This document shows, one piece after another, positions 11,350-24,600 of a stretch of 64,000 nt of DNA; the first letter of the stretch is position 1; the number at the start of each line of letters is the position of its first letter. A program made the position numbers and the translations under genes. Under the pieces are notes generated by a model. It did not search any database. It was not told where the DNA came from and saw only the letters and a program-made list of their open reading frames with translations. Origin of the DNA: Owenia fusiformis (lineage: Eukaryota; Annelida; Polychaeta; Sabellida; Oweniidae); the NCBI GenBank assembly GCA_903813345.2, contig CAIIXF020000008.1, forward strand, positions 21,436,822 through 21,500,821, read 5' to 3'.

Positions 11350-14300
11350 GGCCTCTAGTATAGAATTGGACTCCATTGCACGGATGGTAGAAGCATCATT
11401 TCTGGTAGAAACAGCCCAGTCATTGCCAGTGACACCAACGCATGGGGAAATACGATCACATACTTACCATCAACGGCCACGAAGCAATAGCTATAGCAGT
11501 TCTAACATCCTCCCTGGCTTATCTCGGTATAACAGTGGCTCTAGTCTCCATTCAGATCCCGGGGATCTAACAGTTACTCCCCAGAGCCCCAACTACAGAC
11601 GCCCCCAAAGACCACACTCAGCCGAGACATATAGACGCAACCGCAGTGCCCCGATTAAGATATCTGGCCAGAGGAAAAAGCAGGATTACTATGACATTGA
11701 AGATCGTCAATATGAGGCGTTTATACGACGTGCCAGTGACTGTGTAGATAGTGTGTCTATTGCATTAACAGCCCAGCAAATAACGCAGTCCACTGCCTTT
11801 AGCTGTGATAGTTCTAGAAATAATAGCAATTCTGAGTGCTCACTCTACAGTGACATTTTACATAATGAAGCGCTACTGAGCCATGATTCAGAGAGAAATA
11901 ATGAACTTATGCAAAAGGATCATCGCGCGACTAGAATAAAACATCTTGAGACAAACATCTGTGATAAAGTACAGAGTGACATAAGCAATGACAGGGAGCA
12001 ATATATAAAGCAAGCGCAAGTTGATAAAGTTAATAAGTCACTTTTACATGGCAACCTTAGGGACTCAGGTTCTATAGCACATCATTCAATAGACAGACAT
12101 AGGCCTATGCAACACAACAATTGTTCTTCAGTTATACATGATACTCAATCAACAGGCTTCATTTTGGGAGACTATTCATTAGCAGAACAGATACATTCCC
12201 TGGGTAATCCAGACAGTACAGCATCAGCAGAAAGAGCGCAATTAGATCAACGTGGTAATTTACATTTTATGATACACGCCACAGACGGATTATTTGAGCC
12301 AAATAACAAAAGCTTGCAAATCAATACTAACTCACCAAATTACAATGCATCTTCAAACAAATCAAAACCAGCGGAAGTAACTTTAAAGAAAATCACATGT
12401 CTTGATTCTTATGTCAATATAGATTCACCTAATGAAGAACCATCAACTGGAAGTAGTTTATGTAATATAGATGATGTTAACGTATCAAAATACACTGACT
12501 GGCAATATTCGGAGCACCCCTATGGTCATATCCCATCATGCAACCGTGGAATAATAAATAGACCACCTGAGGATTTAGCTGGATACTCTAGTGAAAATTC
12601 AGATGATATAAGGTTGGATAACACGAAACCTCTGAATAACCTCTCAGAAAGTGTAGACACTAAAAACCAATTTGATTTCAACCAACTTGATGAGGATTTA
12701 TGCAAAGATAACATAGGATTTAATCTTAATGACATTGAAGGGGATATTATTAACATAGATGATATTATTACATTCAAGGAGGGAGAATTCACTAGAGAGG
12801 TCCTTGAGACTTTAGCACAGTTAGACGATGGAACAATTGACCTGAGAAAAGGCTCAGAGAGCAGTGAAGCCAGTTCGACTTCACCTATTGTTACAGATCA
12901 CGGTAAAATTGAAATCAACACACAATCAATCATTTCTGATGGTAAAGGAAATGATGCTATTTCAGAAAGGCAAACAATTGATGTTAACACTCAAGATCAA
13001 AGTGAAAGTTCTGTTAATTATACTGCCGAAAAGACTCAAGTTCATTTAAGTTCAGGAAGCAATCAAATAGAAAACTCTAGAGTCTCAAGCAATGAGAAGA
13101 CATGCGTAGATGTTCCAGTCGAGGGCCCATTAACGTCAATGAACGATAGGAAGCCAGATGTGATCACAGGGGCAGCGGGTACATCCTTGGTAAGCGCAAC
13201 AGAGTTTGAATCTACCATTGACGCTTTATGTTCTAAAAATAATAGTGATGGTACTATCCTTATACAATTAGACAGTGCTATAGCACAGTCAGACATCACT
13301 GTTCAAGCACACTCAAACAATACTAAAGTGCAATCATCAGCACAATCAGACTCAATTACAGCACAATCTAATGCTTGTGCTTCTCACACTTCATACTCAA
13401 CAAGCTCAAATCTTTTGCCAGCACAATCAGCCAGTGCTGTTATACCTTCAGACAGTGCTGTAGAAGCAAAAGATGATACAGTGCTAACTCTGTTGACAAA
13501 CCAATCGCAAAGCTTGGCGCAATCAGATTGTGTTATTTCAACTTGTTTAACCAATCAGGCTCAGTCAACAGAGAAGGCAGTCATATATTCTAACTCTACT
13601 TCCAGGAAAACAGAAAATCTAAGTATCTCCCCCACAAACAGTGTTAGGATTTCATCCACGGAGACCTCAGGAAAATTAGCTGACCAACAGCCGTCATCAT
13701 GTCAATACCCTAACTCCCCTGTCAATAATAGTGAAGTCCAATCTGAGAAAATCATTCATGGAGAAAATCCCCATGGGTTTCTAATCAATTCAACACCTGA
13801 TTGTATTGTAAATCAACTCGAGAGATGTGGACTCAGTGACAAGTTTAATGATTCTAACATATTGTTACAATCTACTACGTTCTATGATATATCTCCCCAG
13901 AAAAACTCAATTAGAGAAAACATCAATAAAACAAATAGTGCTCTTCTAATGTCAACTAACATAGACCAGTTCTGCAAGGAAAAATCTGATAACCTAATAT
14001 TGGGGGAAAATATTGACACTTCTAATAATGTTACTTCACTTGAAGCAATACATGTATCTCAACAACATATTAATAGACCCATTATTGACAAGTTGACATC
14101 GGATAGGAATGACATTCAAGTTGTAACCATTGATGCAGTAAATAATCAAGAAGATGTTATACATCTCGGATTATCTAATGTAAATATAAAAGAAACATCT
14201 AATATTAGCAAAAGTATTATTCAATGTAATCCAAATAGTGCCAACACGGAGGAGAAAATAATGAATTGTAAAACTAATGATTCTGTATCTCATGTATCAA

Positions 14301-15694
14301 CGATGGAGGATGGACTTGAAAACTTAGAACAATGCAATAGTGACAACCATGCTTCCTCTCTATGTAACGATAACACAGTATTAACACAAGATGTAAATAT
14401 GACATCAAACAATGTCAGTGTGACATCACATGATGTCAGTATGGCATCTAGTGACATCACTTTACCACTATCATCTGAAAGTTTCAATATATCTACAAGA
14501 GACTCAATTAAATCAGCTTCAACCAGTGATTCAATCAATTTAGCATCTGTGGTGACAATTGATTCATTAAATGTAGGATCAACCAATGATTCTGTTAATT
14601 CTGCTTCAACAACTGACAGTTTAAATGGATCAGAGTTTTCTGTTGATACAGTGATCTTTGTTTCCCCTCAGAGTAATAATTGCACCTCCAAAAACAGTTT
14701 GGAAAACAGAGACTGCTCCGGCATTGACACTACAATAGATAATCGTGAAAACAATGAAACAATTCCAGACTCTGTTGACCATGAAAATGACTACACTGCT
14801 GATCCAAAGCAAGTTGATGGAAGTGAAACTGATTCAATTTGTATCGATTTATATGAAAATCCCTTGCATTCAGGAGTATCAGATAGTAGCATCAATACAT
14901 TTGCATCACCAGATCGTAGTATTGATTCCGGTAGTTTAGCAAGAGCTTCTCAGGATGTAGATACAACTTTAGAAAAAGAAAATATCTGTAAGGATTTCCG
15001 GGGGAGTAAAAGAGGCTTAGATCCATTAGCTCAAAACAAGGACACTACGATACGTGATTGTACATATACCGATAACAGTATTGACAATATCATAGCTGAT
15101 TTAAACGAAAATGAAAACATCGAAGAACAATTAAAATGTGCACTAGATATGTGCCAAGCAGATGCAAAGAGCAATAAAGTAAATCCACCATGTAATATTG
15201 CAATTAGTAGGCTACAACATAGGCAGAAAAGCCTCACACCTGTGCCAGAGGGAAGTACAGATGACCTTGAAAGTGTAGCTTCAACAGCAACAGCTGATAG
15301 CAAACATGATATACACACCACAGGCGAAGATATAAATAACGAAACAACACAAACAAAACCTACATGTACAAGTCAGGATAATGTAAATAGCCTGGAAGAA
15401 GATGGAATTATAAAAGCAAGATTACTGTGTCACTATGGAGATAAGGATATAACGTATCAAGATGAGGCTTCCAGGAATTGTTCCCCAAATAGTCAAGTTA
15501 CCCATAATGCATCAGACATAACAGACGACAATATGCAGTCCAGTGACAACAGCCAAGATTTACATATTATTGAAGAGATTTTGGACTCAAATGGATTAAA
15601 ATTTATCAACTTTGCCAAGGAGTATTTCAATTCACATATCCGGGATACTGGTAACTCGGTCCTCAAGACGCTTTATAAGAGACGTCAAAGTGGG
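11350..15694 (+). CDS. Giant disordered exon, ends at start of MyTH4-1
   Basis: This exon is 4,345 nt with acceptor CTCCAG (phase 2) and donor GTAAGA (phase 0), coding for 1,448 full codons. The N-terminal 130 residues are Arg/Ser/Pro-rich with basophilic kinase-like sites (RPRSNS, RYNS). The remainder is Ser/Asn/Asp/Thr-rich with degenerate repeats of AQSD and TDS(L/I)N type, as in intrinsically disordered regions. The last 45 residues (FINFAKEYF...LKTLYKRRQSG) are ordered and open the first MyTH4 domain. If an upstream coding exon does not exist, the first internal ATG is at 11384 (MVEASFLVETA). The frame is open throughout, far beyond chance in AT-rich DNA. Confidence 0.9.
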
Positions 15695-18600
15695 GTAAGA
15701 TATACATTCATTTATTTCATCTCTTTAATTTAATGAAACTCACAAATTTTTAAAGGATTATATCCCAAACTCCATATATGCGACTGAGAAATGGCATATT
15801 CATTTGATGGATTATACTTTTAGATATCATATTTACTTACACAAATCTGATGCTTAATGGAGTAATGGTATTTGAATATGAATATGCCAAATGCCATTTT
15901 CTGTTTTGACCATGAAGTAATACTATAAACTGCTAAATTAGAATTATGGATTTCCTCAATGGTTAATTAGACAATTTTGTCTCTATGTGATTGCTTGCAG
16001 GCACCGGTGAGTGAAATTTATTTTTGCTTGGCCTGATTACATAATTCTCTTGAGAAATTATTCTTAATTTCAAGTATTTTTCTTTGGAGTATAACCACAA
16101 ACCCTAGAAAAAGTGAGAAAATACCTTTCTGTGGCTTCCCCATCACTCTGATATTTCAGTTCAACAAATAGATCTGACCTTAAGCCAAAGCAACCAATTC
16201 TTCTCAATTATCATTCAGAAGTTAATAACATAACAGAAATAGCATATTGGGCTAAGAGCATTGATTTATATGTCAATGTTAAACTGTTTACAGGATAACA
16301 TCATCCAAGCTATTTAGAGAAATTAACTTAAATTAGTGAAATAGAAAGAAATGAAACAATATTATATCATGGACCATGATTTTGTATGTAGTTATTTTTA
16401 AGTACTGTACATGTTACTTCGAAAAAATTATGCTGATTTATAAGGATTATTGAGTATGTCTGATAATACCAAAAGCCACCAATTAATTGTTTGCTGCATC
16501 AATATAATGTAGCGTGATACGAAGAATATTAAAAATGCTATCACGCAATTTTCACAATTAATTTTTTTGTATAAGTTCACCCTTCACCTGCATGTCAGTT
16601 ATGATTAATCACAAAGCAAAATTCCAAATCAAGAAAAAAGAATGAAATATTGCCAAAGGATTGGTATCGATATGGTGAACTTTTTGAACACACGTTTCTG
16701 TTAAACCAGTCATCAAAAAATTCTGAAAATTTTACACATCATCAATTTAATGGTCATCTTTTGAATGGTAACAATATAATTTGAAAAATATATATATATT
16801 TTTCTCTATATTGTTTTAGAAAACACTTCTTTTGTTCTTGGTATCATATGTTTAATGAAATGAAACATCTATCTGAACCTCATTGAAACAAAATGTCATA
16901 AACACAACATGTTTAGGTCTCTCAATATTGTAATTGTACAAAGGAAAGTTTGGTTGATTTGAAAAAAGTATCTTGTTAATCTTAGTTTTGTCTATTTGGG
17001 ATGTTTTTGTTTGAATTTTTTGAATATTTTTTCTTAAATCAACCGAACTTTTCTCTGTATAACTATAATATTGAGAGGTCTAATAAAATGTATATGCTAT
17101 TTTGTTCCAACAAGGTTCCGAAAGATATTTTATTTCATTCTCAAGAATTGGTAGAAAGGAACAAAAATCAATTCAAAATGTTAACAAAAGCAGTTATATA
17201 AAATATATATAAATAATTTTCGCATTAAATTGTTGTCAATCAGTCAACATTACATAAAGGACCGTGTTTTTTTACAGAATGTTTTCAATAATTGGTTTAA
17301 GAGAATAACATTGTTGAATTCAGTTCACTATATCGATACCAATCCTTTTAATGTTTACCTTTCTACATATGCTTTACCTTCCCCTTTCTCACATGACTCA
17401 TGTTGCCTTTGGCAGAGTTGGCTCATGTTTAAAGCATGTTCTACTGTGAAGGAACATTGACATTTGAAAATAATCTAGCTGGAAATAATGTTTGTGTAAT
17501 GAGCTTGAAATTTTATATACTTATTTCTACTTATAAATGCTTTGAGCTCTTGCTCATGGGTCTTTAAATGCTTTTTATAAACTATTTTATGATCTGCTAC
17601 TTTTTATCAGAAGATTCACTTAATTGTTTTCTTAGCCAATTTGTTGCTGTATATTACAACATGGTTTTATTATACCAATAGTCTATTTCATTCTATTGAG
17701 AGGAATACCTTTGCATCTTTCACAAGTAACATACACTGAAGCCTGAATGAGCACCTATGGGAATATTTAGTACAGATATTCACCAAAATATTATTCACTG
17801 TTATATTCCGCTCTCTGACTGGGACAGCACTGGCTACAGAAAGCTACCTGTATATAAAAATAGACATGTGTTTGAGTACAGCTTCTGAATACAGTGTATC
17901 CTTTAAACATTTAAAAGAAATAAAACCTTGGAGATATGTGATAATTTACACTGAAAGAAATACCAGCCTGGCAATATGCTATTAATTTCTGTTGAAAACC
18001 CAAATGGTATAAATAAAGGATATCCTATGATTTACTCGTGATATGATTTTTATCCACGAATGGATATGATATCTGCACGAGTGAGCGTAGCGAGAGAGTG
18101 CAGATATCAATAACCATGAGTGGATTAAATTCATATCACGAGTAAATCATAGGATGTTCTTTTTATTCCATAGTTAAAGTCATCATCAGAATCGTCGGAA
18201 ATTAAGTCATTTAATTCGAATTTTCCAAACGATCCGGCGATGTTGACACTTAGCCTCGTTTTTGAGTCTGAAGTAGCAAAAATCCATAAACCATCGCATA
18301 CGACGTCGTATGTCATGGCTAAAAAACCGTATGCTATGGTTAAGTGAAAATTTGTCAAAAATATCATATTTTACCACTGATTACAAAAATACCGTTTTTA
18401 TTTTCACATGTTATCCTATGAATATCATGCTAACTATGGAATAAACCTGGATATGATCTTTATAGGGTCATATTCTTGACCAGGAAATATGGCTTATAAT
18501 TCCCAAGTCATGTGTACTGTAGGACATGGACCTATCAGAGAGTGGGGAATATGGCAGTTGTATAATAATGTTATTTATTTATTGTTTCATTATAGCAGGA

Positions 18601-21600
18601 TTTATTCCATAATACTACTGTTTTCCCTTGGAAATAAAATCATATTATCACTCTTAAATCATATATTCTCGAAAAATCATATTGTCCCTGGAAAAAAATC
18701 ATATATACTCGAAAAATCATATTTTTTTCAAAAAAAGTTCATTTTTTCAAAAAATCAGTTTTTCCAATTTTTCATTTTTCCAATTTTCAAAAAAAATAAT
18801 TTTTTCTTCAGAAATTTTCATTTTTTCAAAAAATTTTCAAAGATTTTCATTTATTTCAAAAATTTTCATTTTTTCAAAAAAAAAATTTTCTCAAAAATTA
18901 GATGATGGAATAAAAAGGTCATTTTATAGTTGATTTTCAATATGAATTTTATTCCACGGCGCGGGAAATATGACATTGACGCTCGTTCGGTCAATATCAT
19001 ATTTCCCTCGGTCAAAATCATATTACCCTGGAATAAAATTCATATTGAAATCAAGCATGAAATAATCTATATATAAAATGCTTATGTCCTGTTTTGGAAT
19101 TGATTACATGTTTTATACCTCTGTAAATATGATATGATATCATATATCATTAGCCCTCAACATATTGGCCATATTTAATTCCTCCCAGTAAGTAACCTCT
19201 GTTTATCCTATGATTTTAGCAGGAGTTATCCTATGATGAGATGACAAGATATATGACATCACACATCATCCCGACGTCCCATGTTCCATTACACTACCCC
19301 GACAGCATCAGTAGCGCCATCTCTATTTTCAAGGTACAGGGCAGGTAGCTCACAATGTTTCTTATGGAGTCTAGGCTAGATTAATTTTTTAATTAGTTTT
19401 TGTTCTTGAATTGTAAAAGGATAGGGGCACAGTGTAAGGTAATAGGTTAAAGCCTCAGTCATATTTGCTTCACAAAAGATTGGTACTTTAACGTACTGTA
19501 TATCAAGATGAAAGTGTTTTCAATCCTTTTTAAAGCCTTATTACTGCTGTGTATTACTGATATTTACTTACCCACTTGAAATTGATACTCAACTTTCATT
19601 CCATGTAAAGAAAACAGAAATTGATAGAATATTGACTGAATAGGAGTGTTTATTATTAACATATGTTGCATTTAGTAAATGAAAATGAATCCAATTGATG
19701 ATACTCCTCAAGAAGTCATTTTCTAAGCTCTTTGACCATATTCTCTCTGATAAGTGTACAGGGCGATTCCCAAATTAAAATCTAAAGGGAAAGGTATTGA
19801 GAGATTCTAATGAGTGTGTGCACATACAAAAATGTAGAAAAATCTCCAATAATCTTTTTAGTTTTTATCACTTAAGGTCTAGGGACTGTAGAGCTCCTTA
19901 TTTCTTTCTCTGCATTGAATGAATTAAATATTAAACGTTAAATAGTCAAATCAATCGATATCTTGTTGTGTAGATTATCAAAACTGATGCATTTAACTGT
20001 GTGTTTTCTTGAGACCATATGCTTAACATATATATACATACTGTATTTGCCGTAGTAGGCGCCCGGGCGCTTAAAGTAAGTCAAAACAGTTCAAAAAGTT
20101 GTCCTTATTAGCGCCCATATGAGTCTCGCCTGAGAAAAGATGCCGGAGTCTCATTTTCAGTTTTGAAAAAAATTGGAAGAAAATTTTGGTTCGTGAAATT
20201 CGCCACGTTTGCATGAACCGTGGGGTTCATACCTATCCCACTCTTTTTGCTACACTAATGGAATATAAAATATTTACTTACATCAGTATTTTACTCGATA
20301 AATCTATAGGAAAACGGACTTATACCTGCTGAATCGAAAAATGAATTTTTTCTCAGTCTCGTTTTGGAATTACAAGTCGGGACCTATTATAGCCCACTTG
20401 ACTTCTTACGTTTGACCACAATGATCATTGATTCTTCAACCAGGGACTCACTCTCGGGCCTCTAAAAGTCTGGGGGGCGCTAATAGGAACATGAGCGCCA
20501 ACTACGGCAAATACAGTATATATAAAAGGTGAGCGCTCATGAGAAATAATACGGTACATCCTTTACCTTCAGGCGTAATGAAATTTAAGAAATTTCAAAA
20601 TGATTTATGTAGATACAGGGTGTCCGGAAAGTAAAGATACAAATGCTCTAATTATAATAGATTTTCCTGTTGTGAGATGAAATTGCTCCAGAATGTAGAA
20701 TGACATTATAACAATATATCCTGCAACTGTCATGACTTTCAGTTTGAAAATGAAAAAGTTATGGTTGTTATGGTAACGAGAGTCGAGGGTAAGTGGAGCA
20801 ACGTCACAACTGTGTTCTACAAATCTCTTTCCTGCTCATATGATCTTGGCATTCCACCATCTATTCGTATACTATATCAAATTATGTACCACAACAGCAT
20901 AGGGATTAGTAATGTAACATTATTTTATCATTTCATATTACTACTATCATTGAATATTCAGTATTTTCCCCATTATCTATACATTCTTGGTGCATCTTGA
21001 CCGGCGATTCAAAGACCTGACAAAACCGCTGCTGTCCATCTCTCAGATTGCTGATAACATTTGGCTTCCAGCTGAGTCTCATTTGTATGTTTTTTACAAA
21101 TATTGCTTTCAAATGGTCATTAAGGTAGAAGTCTAAAGAGGCTTTATCAGGTGAATATGGGGCATTGTATAGAAAGGTTTAATGTCAAGACACTCCATTG
21201 CAAGATTTGTTTCTTACTTCATAAATTGGTGCATTGTGGAGATGCAATATTGGCTTTCCTACTAGCAATTTTTCACTTTTTAGCGTTGTTCTGGAACTGC
21301 TCCGCATACCTCTCACATCCGTAACCATGACAACCGTAACTTGAACACATTTAGACTATATGTGATGAAAGTTGGTAGATATATTGTAATATTGTTCCTC
21401 TACAATCTGTAGCAATTTCATTTCAAAAAACTCAAATTTCTTAAAATAAGTGTATTTGTATCTTTACTTTTCGGACACCCTGTACTAACAACCTTTTATC
21501 ATATAATTAATCACTTTTAATAATAAAAACTATAATTATTTAAAAGAAAAAAGATGCAAGGTTCCAATTTGTTGTTGGCATCATATGTTAACTCTGAGAC

Positions 21601-24600
21601 TTTACACTTAATGAAATTAGACAAATCCCAAAACAATTTATTATAGGTCCCAACAGCCACATTGGGATTATGAGATGTCAAAGGAAGACGCATGAGCCGA
21701 TTACTGTATCCATCTGATTTCTGATCCCGACTCTAGAGAAATAAGATTTATCTAAAAGTTTTCAAAATGGCTACATTTTGCAATATTCTTAAAGATGATA
21801 GCAGAATTTTATAGAATTTCCTCAAAAATAGCTAAAATTGTCATTTTAGAATTTTAGCGGCTTGTTTTTATAGTGTATATTATATAAGAATTATGAAATA
21901 AATAAATTGAATTGAAAAAAAAGAATCCTGTGTAACCAACCAAGTGAGGCAAAAATTGAGCTTTGACTTCGAAAAATTCATAGAATGGAAACAAAACTTA
22001 TTGAAAACTACTTAAATCATGTACAAGTATATGCAGTCTGTGAACCTGTAATTTATCTCTTGTATTTTTGTTGATAAAACATTGCATTTGGTTGAGGAAT
22101 GACATTGCTTTAAATCGGGGGAAAAGTTGGGGAATTTTGTTTTTTTAAAACTTGTGTAATTACAAGGGCAAGAATGTAGTATTTCACTCAATGCATAGTA
22201 GTAATTCAGTAATTGCATAGCAAAGCAACATTTCTAAAAGTGAATACCCTAAGGTACTAAAACAATGACTTGGCTTATAGTGATCAAATTACATGAATAA
22301 GTAGTAATAATTATAAACCGGAGTGATCATTTGGCATTGTATTGGATTATTGTTTGTAAAAGTGGTTTCCTTGAATATATTTTAAAACTCTAATAAACTA
22401 GAGAGAATGATTTAGCATTCAGGATACACGACTCATGGAGATAACACAATACGTATAGGATAAACATTTTTATCATTTTTTTAAAAAGTTGTATTTAAAA
22501 CATTTCAGCACAAATTGCAAAATGTTTAATTAAATTTTTGGGTATTGCCTGTAGTCATTGAAATTTCACATTAATTTTTAAGATACTGTACCATAGCTAT
22601 AGATAAAGTAGCCTAAAATTCAAATACTATAGTATGCAGTAAAACAGTTACATATGTTTTTGATAAGCAATTTTCTAAGCATTTATACATTACATGCAGC
22701 ACATCAAAATCAAGTGTATTCCAATATAAAAGACAAAGTGGCACTTATTACGAGAGCTGTATCGATCAGAATTGAAACAATGAATAATAAATAGAGTAAT
22801 TCACTTATTGAGCATGGAGGCTCTTCCCCACTAACTTGTAACCTCATCCTCACAGACTACAGTGAGACCTCAATATATGGACAGTATCATGCAGTTTGTT
22901 CTTGCTTCCTCTTTGTTGACCTGGATTAACTTGTTTTCCCGATCTCAAATTTATTTTACTTTACAACAGCATCATCCTCCGATCACAGAGCTTCAAGATC
23001 TAGAATATCTTCTTTCTCTTTCCCGCAGTTAGCATTTCCCCAATTAAGAACTCGCAAGCTGATTCGCTGTCGCAACACTGTGACAGCCAATCAAATTATC
23101 TCTTACATACCTTCCTGCTCAGGCGTGCTTTAATGTTACAACAATTTGAATTAAATTCTTTAAAAGCTGTCTCAAAAACATTCCAATCGTACATGTACAT
23201 GATTGAGGACACATGGGTATTTGGAGTGGTTTGTTTTTATTTATAAGGTATATATGCTCATTATTTTAGCAATTAAAATACACTATCAGTATAAATTACA
23301 TGCACATGAAATTCATGCGCCACTTCAAAATTGTTGACCTTATTTTCAATGAGTAATTATTTCAAGGAAAAGCAATATGATTCCTACTTCCTGTCGGCCA
23401 TTTTGAAGTCAAATGCTAAAATCCTTGTCTGCAAACTTTAAGAAAAACGGCTTCACAGATGCTTTTAAAACTTTAACATCTTGTTCAGCTCTAGTTATTG
23501 TTAACAGTAGTTATATGTGATAGTTTTGTAAAAGGAAATCAGCAAAAACTCATAATCACTTTTTTATTGTCGGCCATTTTGGATTATTCCGTCCTAAAAT
23601 CTTGTCTGTAAAGTCTTGATTCTTAGTATGAAAATCTAGATCTGGTTAGTTTTTGGGCATTCTGGAAAAATGTTAAGGCAGCCATTTTGGATTTTCCGTC
23701 CTAAAATCTTGTCTGTAAAGTCTTGTCTACGCATTTCCAGGTGAACCGTTTGGTAGATCAATTTCAAATTTTCAGGGATGATTCTTAGTATGAAAATCTA
23801 GATCTGATTAGTTTTTGGCCATTCTGGGTAGATGTCAAGGCAGCCATTTTGGATTTTCCGTCCTAAAATCTTGTCTGTAAAGTCTTGTCTACGCATTTCC
23901 AGGTGAACCGTTTGGTAAAACAATTTGAAATTTTCAGGGATGATTCTTGGTATGAAAATCTAAATCTGATTAGTTTTTTGGCATTCTGGATAAATGTCAA
24001 GGCAGCCATTTTGGATTTTCCGTCTTAAAATCTTGTCCGTAAAGTCTTGTCTACGCGTTTTTTAGGGGAACCGTTTGGTAGATCAATTTCAAATTTTCAG
24101 TGATGATTCTTAGTATGAAAGTTTTAGTTTTTTGGCATTCTGGGTAAATTTTCAGGGATGATTCTTAGTATGAAAATCTAGATCTGATAAGTTTTTTGGC
24201 ATTCTGGGTAAATGTCAAGGCAGCCATTTTGGATTTTCTGTCCTAAAACCTTGCCCATAAAGTCTTGTCTACGCATTTCCAGGTGAACCGTTTGGTAGAT
24301 CAGTTTCAATTTCAAATTTTCAGGGATGATTCTTAGTATGAAAATCTAGAACAGATTAGTTTTTTGGCATTCTGCATAATAGATGTCAAGGCAGCCTTTT
24401 TTGGATTTTCTGTCCTCAATTCTTGTCTGTAAAGTCTTGTTTACATGTTTTCTGGTTAACTGTGTGACGGATCAATTTCAAATTTTCAGGGGTGGTTCTT
24501 AGTATGAAAATCTAGAACTGACTAATTCTTTGGCATTCTGGGTAAATTTTAAGGTGGCCATTTTGGATTTTCCGTCCTCAAATTGTGTCGGTAAAGTCTT

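Noticed and set aside
18489-18933. 138- and 83-codon plus-strand open frames
   Set aside because: They translate TTTTTCAAAAA simple sequence between palindromes; no gene-like features.
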